Virus record (IMG/VR): IMGVR_UViG_3300033571_017531
Span: 1-30,540 of that record
Source: a virus
Direction: 5' to 3' (one strand)
Length of the DNA: 30,540 nucleotides
The position numbers and the translations under genes are program-made. The notes beneath the pieces were generated by a model. That model made no database searches and was not told the origin of the DNA. It saw nothing but the letters and a program-made list of their open reading frames with translations. Shown here one piece after another: positions 16,264 through 23,036 of the stretch; positions within the stretch are counted from its first letter, which is position 1, and every line of letters begins with the position of its first letter.

Positions 16264-17386
16264 CTTTAACTTCCCTACAGTAGACATCAGTGACGCTAGA
16301 CGCAAATACTCTTTAGTAGATTTCAATGACTTGGAATTCAAAAATCCAAGCTCAAGTGATGAACTGCAGGCCAGAGAGTTCTATGGGGATTCCGATACTA
16401 TCGACTCTTTGAAAATCTCAGTAAGAGAACGTGGTCTTCTTGAGTCACCAATTGTTATGGAGCCAGATAGCATTGGCGGTAAGTTTAGAGTGCTTGAGGG
16501 TAACAGACGTTGCTATGCTATTAAGTGCTTGCTAGACGATGGAGTAACTTCCACTAATAATGGTAAGAGCTTGAGCAAAGTAAAGTGCGAGGTTAGAAGT
16601 TCTAAACTAGCTTTAGTAGAGGAATTCTTCCAGGAATGGCTAGCTCTAAACGAGGGTGCAGCTGAAGATGAGCAAGATGCCGTTAGGGAGAATATTGAGT
16701 CTCAAGTTATTGCGCAACTGTCTACAGATGCCCTAACTAGAAATACACAAAGAATGAACTGGTCACCTATCGAACAGGCTAGAGCTATTAAGTCATTGAT
16801 AGATAGGGGAGAGCCTATGGATAAGGTAAGCAGAAGTTCTGGTCTAGCTGAGAATACAATCAAGGCTAGACTTAGCTTGCTGTCCCGTGAAGATGATATG
16901 CCCGAGGTCATTGAAGCCTTGGACAAGGGGCAAATCACATTCCATGTAGGTAAGATCCTCGCGAATGTAAAAGATGATGAAGCTAGAAAAGAAATCCTAA
17001 CAGAGGCAATTTCTAGCAACGCTTCAGGTAATGAGGTAAAAGACATCATCAATAAAAAGCATGAGGAGTCTGTGGCTGCTAAGGGTGAGGGTATCAAGGC
17101 TCAGCATAGAAACAAAGATTCATCAACTTCAGCCGCTAAACAACCTACTAAGGCTAGCTCAAGTAAACCTACAGTGCTATCATCACTAGGCATTAAGAAA
17201 GAAAGAGATATCCTAGAAGCTATCACAGACTTAAGTGCCGAGAGAGAAACACTACAAGCTATTAACGATGACGCTAGCAACAATTCTATCTTAGATATTG
17301 AAATTGCAGTTAAAGTTTTACAATGGGTTCTAAACCCTAATGACTCTACAAAAATTACTGGTGTTTTATTCGGTCAAGAAAATTAA
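16244..17386 (+). CDS. ParB-like DNA-binding protein
   Basis: I start at ATG 16244 (AGAGG 5 bases upstream); ATG 16250 is also possible. Both lie inside the end of the nuclease gene in another frame. The N-terminal ParB/Srx-type domain shows ESPIVMEP and VLEGNRRCYAIKCLL (82-96), corresponding to the GERR nucleotide-binding motif. After a polar insertion comes TRNTQRMNWSPIEQARAIKS, matching the ParB second motif, then a helix-turn-helix (MDKVSRSSGLAENTIKARLSLL). The C-terminal third is low in complexity (Ser/Lys/Ala) with a final helical part. No ParA partner is visible, so it may be a transcription or replication regulator instead of a segregation factor. Ile codons are nearly all ATT or ATC. 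The stop overlaps the sigma gene's stop. Confidence 0.85.
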   Translation: MTMEKNSFNFPTVDISDARRKYSLVDFNDLEFKNPSSSDELQAREFYGDSDTIDSLKISVRERGLLESPIVMEPDSIGGKFRVLEGNRRCYAIKCLLDDGVTSTNNGKSLSKVKCEVRSSKLALVEEFFQEWLALNEGAAEDEQDAVRENIESQVIAQLSTDALTRNTQRMNWSPIEQARAIKSLIDRGEPMDKVSRSSGLAENTIKARLSLLSREDDMPEVIEALDKGQITFHVGKILANVKDDEARKEILTEAISSNASGNEVKDIINKKHEESVAAKGEGIKAQHRNKDSSTSAAKQPTKASSSKPTVLSSLGIKKERDILEAITDLSAERETLQAINDDASNNSILDIEIAVKVLQWVLNPNDSTKITGVLFGQEN

Positions 17387-18075
17387 AACTGGCACCACTT
17401 ACGCAATTTACTAACAGCTTCTGTACGTATCTGCCTAACACGCTCTGAGCTTAGATTTAGCTTTTTACCTATATCTTTAAGGCTCTTGAAGTTCTTAGAG
17501 TTAAGAGTATAAGAATGCTCTAAAATATATCTCTCACGCTCAGATAAAAATCTAGACCATAGTAAGAGTGCTGCTTTGTCGTCATCTTCTTCAAGCAGTT
17601 CGTATAAATCTACCATATACATGCCTTGAGGTGCTTTTTCTTCACCTAAGTATTTGGGTGCTGCCTTGTCAGCCGGTGTTCTTACGGGCCCCTTCTGAAC
17701 TTTTCGCATGCACATATTTACCCAGTGCCCCGCATAAGTGCAGAATCTAACCTTGTACTTAGGGTCAAATTTATTCATGGCTAGCATCAATCCTTCGTTG
17801 CCCGCCGATATTAACTCTTGAAGTGTCTCTTTATTTTTATCCTGCCAAAGATTCTTGGCTAGAGAGAACACCAGTTTTAAATTGCTTTCTATAACAGCTT
17901 TTAATATACTATTCTTCCTATCCACAGAGGTTTCAGGGTTTGAGTACTCTTCCATGTATTTAAATTCTAAGTCTTTGTCTAATACAACCACTCGGGAAAG
18001 TTCCTCGTAGTATACGTCTAGTAAATCACCAACCTCAGCAGCAGCGGGTTGTTTTTTAGTAACAGGAGTTATCAT
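17383..18075 (-). CDS. Sigma-70-type RNA polymerase sigma factor
   Basis: From ATG 18075 the protein has 230 residues. Region 2 (about 58-125) reads ESNLKLVFSLAKNLW, ELISAGNEGLMLAMNKFD and VRFCTYAGHWVNMCMRK, covering core binding and -10 recognition. Region 4 (about 177-227) has LSERERYILEHSYTL and the helix-turn-helix LKDIGKKLNLSSERVRQIRTEA for -35 binding. Regions 1.1 and most of 3 are absent. GAGG lies 6 bases upstream of this start; in-frame codons further upstream would reach deeper into the SSB-like gene. The stop overlaps the ParB-like stop and the start codon overlaps the SSB-like start codon on the other strand. It probably directs host or phage RNA polymerase to later promoters. Confidence 0.93.
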   Translation of the reverse strand: MITPVTKKQPAAAEVGDLLDVYYEELSRVVVLDKDLEFKYMEEYSNPETSVDRKNSILKAVIESNLKLVFSLAKNLWQDKNKETLQELISAGNEGLMLAMNKFDPKYKVRFCTYAGHWVNMCMRKVQKGPVRTPADKAAPKYLGEEKAPQGMYMVDLYELLEEDDDKAALLLWSRFLSERERYILEHSYTLNSKNFKSLKDIGKKLNLSSERVRQIRTEAVSKLRKWCQF

Positions 18076-18871
18076 GGCAGACCTCAATTTAGACCAAATC
18101 TTAGCAAATATTTCTGATGAAGCGACAAGAAACAAGGTATCAGAACTTATTGATTTAGTAAAGCCCGGGACAGACGGTTTAGTTGGACTAGAAAGTTCCA
18201 GGCTAAAAATCCCTACATTAAAGATTGTTCAACCAATGAGCTTGACTAAAGCTGATTGTCCTGAGGGTGCTAGGGTGGGCCAACTATATATTCCAGGTAT
18301 TAACTTAGGAAATTCTTTAGAGATTATTCCAGTATTCGCATACAACTCACGTACTATGTTTGTAGCAGGTGAACAAAATGGACGCATTGAATGCTCAAGC
18401 GTGGACTCAGTGAATGGCTCTACCTATGGTAAATGCAGCGACTGTAGGCATCTACCTTGGAGGGACGATAAGAAGCAACTATGCATGGACAATATTAATG
18501 TGTTTGCACTGACCGGGGATATGTCTAGATTCATTAGAGTTATCTTTGCAAAGACTTCAGAGTCTAGCGGGAAATTCTTACTAAGACAAGCTGCCAGAGG
18601 TAGAAGAGTCTGGGATACTAAGTTCACTCTTGCTACAGAAAGCAAAAATAGCAATGGCAAATCTTGGCTTCAATTCAAGGTAAGTGTAGCTGCAGGTGCA
18701 CCTAGCACTGAGGTACACACAGCCGCGTCAGCATTTAATAAGCTAGTGTCAGATGACTATAATCAACTTAAAGAATGGAATGCGAATAAGCTGCTAGCTG
18801 TAGACGAGCCTAGAGCTAAGGAAATTGCAGTGGATTCTGATGACGATTCAAACAATAACTTCCCATTCTAA
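18074..18871 (+). CDS. Probable single-stranded-DNA-binding protein (SSB-like, zinc-binding)
   Basis: ATG 18074 has AGGAG 5 bases upstream. The 265-residue protein ends in DSDDDSNNNFPF, an acidic tail closing in Pro-Phe as in bacterial SSB and many phage SSBs, where it docks partner proteins. The body alternates beta-like segments (YIPGINLGNSLEIIPVFAY, RFIRVIFAKTSE, SWLQFKVSVAAG) compatible with an OB fold. Four Cys (C107, C121, C124, C137) could bind zinc, as in T4 gp32, though the fold is not shown to be the same. It sits with nuclease, primase and polymerase genes. No Ile codon among the first nine is ATA, unlike in adjacent genes, fitting abundant expression. Assignment rests on tail and context, not on direct family recognition. 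Confidence 0.7.
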   Translation: MADLNLDQILANISDEATRNKVSELIDLVKPGTDGLVGLESSRLKIPTLKIVQPMSLTKADCPEGARVGQLYIPGINLGNSLEIIPVFAYNSRTMFVAGEQNGRIECSSVDSVNGSTYGKCSDCRHLPWRDDKKQLCMDNINVFALTGDMSRFIRVIFAKTSESSGKFLLRQAARGRRVWDTKFTLATESKNSNGKSWLQFKVSVAAGAPSTEVHTAASAFNKLVSDDYNQLKEWNANKLLAVDEPRAKEIAVDSDDDSNNNFPF

Positions 18872-18902
18872 ATAAGAATAAATAACTACACATACCCTAA
18901 AC

Positions 18903-18915
18903 GCGGGTAGCCCGC
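18903..18915 (+). promoter_or_regulatory. Short GC-rich hairpin in a 64-bp leader
   Basis: GCGGG at 18903-18907 pairs with CCCGC at 18911-18915 around loop TAG. It lies in the gap between the SSB-like and second nuclease genes, 20 bases before the AAAGGA ribosome site. There is no T-run, so it is more likely an RNA-stabilising or processing hairpin than a terminator, and would let the highly expressed upstream gene differ in level from those downstream. Confidence 0.45.
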
Positions 18916-18935
18916 TACATATTAAAGGAACGAAT

Positions 18936-19727
18936 ATGAATTTTTTTAGCCCTGCAGCTATAAAATTAGGAGCATGGAGTCCTAGTAAAGCCGCTGTATT
19001 AGATGAGTGTGCTCTTAAGTTCCATTGGCAATATATGGATAAACCAGTAATCAGCAACGAGGATATAGTAAAGCCTGATACATCTGCCTTAGACGTAGGG
19101 TCGGCCACTCATAAATATGCTGAACTGCTATCAACTGGAATGCCAAAGCAAGAGGCTCTTGCAGAAGCTAAGTCAGGGTATGACCTTACAAGTAAGTCTG
19201 TAGCTAAAGTTGACTCACTAACCCAGTCAATAGACACTCTTCAGGTAAGGTTAGAGGCGTTAAAACAAAAAGGCTGTGTGTGGGACAAATGTGAGCTTAA
19301 GTTAAGCGTAGATAAAGACTTAAGATCAGTGTCTTTCTTTTCTAAAGACAGCGCTCTTAGGGGAGTAATAGACAGAGCCATAATGATGCAAAGCGACTCT
19401 GGTTCTAAGCATATAGTAGCAATAGATATAAAGACGGGTAAGCCAGGTAGTGTTGAAGATTACATGCTTCAGCTCGAAAGCTATGGTATACTTCTACACT
19501 CAGCCTATCCTGAGGCCGCATCAATACAACCTTGCCTTTATTTTACAGAATCTAATAGTGTGGTTTGGCATCCTAGAAAGATCTACAAGAGGGACATCTG
19601 CGAAGATAATCCCGCATTTATAGAGATAAATAGAATAGCTGACCTATACTCTACCCCTGCTAATAAAACTACTGGTATACACTGCAACTGGTGCGTCTAT
19701 AAAAAACTGTGTGACAAAAGGGGATAA
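18936..19727 (+). CDS. Cas4/RecB-like PD-(D/E)XK nuclease with Fe-S cysteines (second)
   Basis: ATG 18936 follows AAAGGA. The N-terminal part WSPSKAAVLDECALKFHWQYM carries the first RecB-type motif with C25. The catalytic part has LRGVIDRAIM, then IVAIDIKTGK (Asp and D-x-K) and QLESYGILL (QxxxY). C-terminal CNWCVYKKLC gives C250, C253 and C259, which with C25 makes a typical 4Fe-4S set. It shares architecture with the nuclease at 15484-16263 but little direct sequence, so the two are old paralogues or independently acquired. It stands three bases before the primase gene, so a role in processing replication or recombination intermediates is likely. Confidence 0.88.
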   Translation: MNFFSPAAIKLGAWSPSKAAVLDECALKFHWQYMDKPVISNEDIVKPDTSALDVGSATHKYAELLSTGMPKQEALAEAKSGYDLTSKSVAKVDSLTQSIDTLQVRLEALKQKGCVWDKCELKLSVDKDLRSVSFFSKDSALRGVIDRAIMMQSDSGSKHIVAIDIKTGKPGSVEDYMLQLESYGILLHSAYPEAASIQPCLYFTESNSVVWHPRKIYKRDICEDNPAFIEINRIADLYSTPANKTTGIHCNWCVYKKLCDKRG

Positions 19728-19730
19728 TAA

Positions 19731-22700
19731 ATGGAGACTCTTAAAACTCATATAAGGAAAATATGGGAAGAAGTAAGTCTCACTGCTTGGAAAGAAATCT
19801 TAACTGAAGCCGGATCTTCTAAGTGGGACATACGAGGTAAGTCGCTACGGGGGTGCTGCCCATTCCCTGGACATAGCGACAACTCACCTTCTTGCTATAT
19901 AAACACTGAGAAGAAATTCGTAAAGTGCTTTGGTTGTGGAGCGTTTGAATCTAACCCTGTTAAGTTCGTATCCATAATAACTGCGTCAAGCTGGTCTACG
20001 GCTCTTAAGACTCTTAAGGACAAAGGAGTGAAATCGTTACCAGTTAAGGTGGTTCAAGAACTGCAGGAGGCTCAACTACGAGCAGAACTAAAAGATGAGA
20101 TAGCTAAGGCATGCAATGATTGCTTAGTATCAGCTATACTAAACCCTAACGACGCTAATAATGCATACGCACAGCCGCTAATTAAATACCTTCAATCACG
20201 CGGTATACCTACAAACCAAGACTGTATAAAGTGGTTACCCGTAGGGGTACTACCTCCTTGGGTACTTCTGAGGGCTAACATATCACAGCCTGACAAAGCT
20301 CAGGAGTACTTAAAGGATTGGTTAACCGCTGAGTTCCTAGGCTCTCTTGTGTTTTTCTACCATAAGACTCCAACTGAGTTGTCTAGGTTTAAGCTTAGGG
20401 CCGATTTTCTAAGGAAGAATACCCAAGCCAAAGATATAGTATATGTTAAAGATGAGCATGAAGACTCTCTCGGTTTTTTCGGCTTGGCTAACTACAGAAG
20501 TAAGTACGGGGGAATATCTTCTTCCGGGCTAGATGCTGTACTAGTGGAGGGTGAATTTGACTGCCTAGCTCACCTAGTGAACTACTATGACACTGGGATA
20601 ACCTATGACATAGTCCTAGGTGTAGGTGGTGCTGCGGCTAGCAGCCCTGATCTTTTAAAAGAGGAATGCGGTGTGGATAAGCTGCTACTACTTATGGATC
20701 ATCCGGATCACAATGGTGACGAGATAGCTAAGGGTATATTGAGGAGTACTAAATTACCTTCTAGGGTATTTACCTGGCCTGGATGCGTAGACTCAAAGGA
20801 TCCAGATGACGCTATTAAAAAGCATGGGTGGGATAAATGGTTATCTACGATAACTGAAATAGATACACATGATATTAAAAGCGTTCACCGCAGATACTTT
20901 GAGACGTCACATAGATGGCTAGTTAAAGTAACTGCTAAAGAGTTAGCTGGTATAGATAGGGATGACTTAGCATCAATAAAGAAGATAGTTGGAGCTAATG
21001 GCACTTGCCTCAAGGATCCTGATGTGCAGAGACTATTTGCAACAGAGATTACTAAGTACGTTCCGCTAAGCCTAAGTACTGTGCTTGAGATTATAGTAGG
21101 TAATGACCCTAGTGAAGAAGGACTTGTGTCCAGGATAATTCAAGCTCTTAGGCAAGAGTTTTTCTTTATAGGCAGTATCGAAGGTAAGGGTAGCGACGCA
21201 GTTATCAAGGCCTGGCATCGTAGGAAAAAAGAACCTAGAGAGTGGAGAGTTTCTAAAGCTAACGAGCTATTCGGCCTGTTAGCTATTGATATAGGCCCAG
21301 CTGTTACATGGGTTAGAGACAATGTCGGTGTTCCAAGCTTTATCACTACTAAGCACAAAGCTAATGGATCTCCAGCTGAGGTTAGCTTAATTGATCAAAA
21401 TGCTGCACTTAGGAAATACATAGAGTTTGCGCTTGATACTATATCTAGCGAGCTACCAACACTAAAGTCTTTGCAGGAAGTCAAGGCCGGTGCTCACTAT
21501 CTAACTGCTAATCTAGGGCATGGGGATGAAACTATGTGGGCACTTGTCAATGGGCATGATGTATACCTAGGTAGATATATTAATAAGCAGCTAATATGGA
21601 GTATACTAGACGGACCTTCTATAGGTCATTATCACTTCAATATTTCTAGAGCAGCTTGGTCTAGAGAAATAAAAAGCTGCCACGACTTAGAGCAGGGCAA
21701 GAACTACTCAGTAGAAAAAACTTATTCTGATTTAGTGGGACTCATAAACTCTGCTTGGGGTCTACTTGATGGAATAACAGATTGCAAGTATCTAGCGGCT
21801 GCCATGATGGTTAATGCTATCTCTAGCTGCTTACCAAGGCAGTTATATACCTTACTTAACGGGGCAAGAGGTACTGGTAAATCTAAGCTACTGGACTTAG
21901 TGGCAGGAGCTGAGCCAAGACTTAGGCTAGTAGAGTCTACCTCTGATGTGCAGCAGGCTTATACAAGTGCAGGTTTCCGTAAGGACATGAACAACTGTGC
22001 CTTGGGTGCAGCTCTTGACGAGTTCGAGGACGACAGAGATGATTCACACTCAAATCAAGTAAGAGCTATTCTACGCGACATACGTGGTCTAACAAATGCG
22101 CCAGAGTGCAGAATCACTAGAGGTAATGTCGAAAGTGCTGATGCTACAGTATATACATTAAAGTGCCAAATATGGGCATGTGCTATTAATTACTTAAGGG
22201 AAGAGGCTGACATATCCAGATTTATGCAGATACATACGATAAAAGAGGATGATAAGTCTGACCCACATACAGTAGTGCTAGACACTTATTCAGAGGAAGA
22301 GCTAACTGAAATAAGAAGAGGCATTAGTGTAGGTCTATTCGACAAGGTGCCAAAGTTTTTAGAGTATGTAGCTGAGCTTAGATCTTATTATTCGCAGCCT
22401 GAAAAAATGGAAGAGCTTAGTAGAAAAGCTGGTGTAGCTGTACCTTCCAGATTTCTGGATGGCGTAGTTATCACTGCAGCTATGGTAAAGCTGGCTAATA
22501 ATGATCCACACAAGTACATACAAGAAGTTATATGTGCTAAGGTTAACTTGCTAAACATAATAACTGAGAGTACTCACGAGAAGGATTTGATGGGGGCTAT
22601 ACTATCTTCTAAGGTCGAGTACAAGAGACAGGGCATGGATATACGTAACACTACTATACGTACTATATTATCTAATCCTACAGATAGGCACAGACTAGTA

Positions 22701-23036
22701 GAGATGGACTGTGGTCTAAACTATGTAGAGGTTGAATCTAAAGACAGAGATTCTAAGACATACACCCAGAAATGGCTTATAGTAATGTGGCCTGATGTTC
22801 TTAGAAACTTACTATCCAAAACTAATAGATATGCTAAGGAGACTCCAGAACGTCTTAAGCGAATGGGAGATTCCAGCCACTCCGCAGTGCCTTACAACAC
22901 TGCTAGGAAGAAGGCTGGAGCCCTGAAGCAATTCTTAGGCCCTGGCATCAGTTCTTCTGAAATTACAATATTCAACATCACAGATATGATGGATGAATGG
23001 GACAATAGGAGTGTACCTGAAGATGATAAAACCTAG
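19731..23036 (+). CDS. Primase-helicase (CHC2 zinc finger, TOPRIM, P-loop ATPase)
   Basis: This 1101-residue replicative protein makes primers and probably unwinds the fork. The N-terminal zinc finger has C43, H48, C66 and C69 (CCPFPGHSD ... CFGCG). A TOPRIM-like core follows: AVLVEGEFDCLAHL near 269-282 with catalytic Glu, and LLLLMDHPDHNGDE near 318-331 with DxD. A long middle region precedes a P-loop ATPase: Walker A NGARGTGKS at 710-718 and Walker B ALDEFED near 760. The C-terminal region continues for about 340 residues. The single nearby Walker set and absence of RecA-type neighbours suggest a superfamily 3/AAA-like helicase and not a DnaB type; this is inference. Spacing to the preceding nuclease is three bases, and its end overlaps the polymerase start. 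Confidence 0.92.
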   Translation: METLKTHIRKIWEEVSLTAWKEILTEAGSSKWDIRGKSLRGCCPFPGHSDNSPSCYINTEKKFVKCFGCGAFESNPVKFVSIITASSWSTALKTLKDKGVKSLPVKVVQELQEAQLRAELKDEIAKACNDCLVSAILNPNDANNAYAQPLIKYLQSRGIPTNQDCIKWLPVGVLPPWVLLRANISQPDKAQEYLKDWLTAEFLGSLVFFYHKTPTELSRFKLRADFLRKNTQAKDIVYVKDEHEDSLGFFGLANYRSKYGGISSSGLDAVLVEGEFDCLAHLVNYYDTGITYDIVLGVGGAAASSPDLLKEECGVDKLLLLMDHPDHNGDEIAKGILRSTKLPSRVFTWPGCVDSKDPDDAIKKHGWDKWLSTITEIDTHDIKSVHRRYFETSHRWLVKVTAKELAGIDRDDLASIKKIVGANGTCLKDPDVQRLFATEITKYVPLSLSTVLEIIVGNDPSEEGLVSRIIQALRQEFFFIGSIEGKGSDAVIKAWHRRKKEPREWRVSKANELFGLLAIDIGPAVTWVRDNVGVPSFITTKHKANGSPAEVSLIDQNAALRKYIEFALDTISSELPTLKSLQEVKAGAHYLTANLGHGDETMWALVNGHDVYLGRYINKQLIWSILDGPSIGHYHFNISRAAWSREIKSCHDLEQGKNYSVEKTYSDLVGLINSAWGLLDGITDCKYLAAAMMVNAISSCLPRQLYTLLNGARGTGKSKLLDLVAGAEPRLRLVESTSDVQQAYTSAGFRKDMNNCALGAALDEFEDDRDDSHSNQVRAILRDIRGLTNAPECRITRGNVESADATVYTLKCQIWACAINYLREEADISRFMQIHTIKEDDKSDPHTVVLDTYSEEELTEIRRGISVGLFDKVPKFLEYVAELRSYYSQPEKMEELSRKAGVAVPSRFLDGVVITAAMVKLANNDPHKYIQEVICAKVNLLNIITESTHEKDLMGAILSSKVEYKRQGMDIRNTTIRTILSNPTDRHRLVEMDCGLNYVEVESKDRDSKTYTQKWLIVMWPDVLRNLLSKTNRYAKETPERLKRMGDSSHSAVPYNTARKKAGALKQFLGPGISSSEITIFNITDMMDEWDNRSVPEDDKT

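Noticed and set aside
15484-19727. CRISPR-Cas association suggested by Cas4-like nucleases
   Set aside because: No direct-repeat array and no other cas gene is present. RecB/Cas4-like nucleases are common in phage replication modules.
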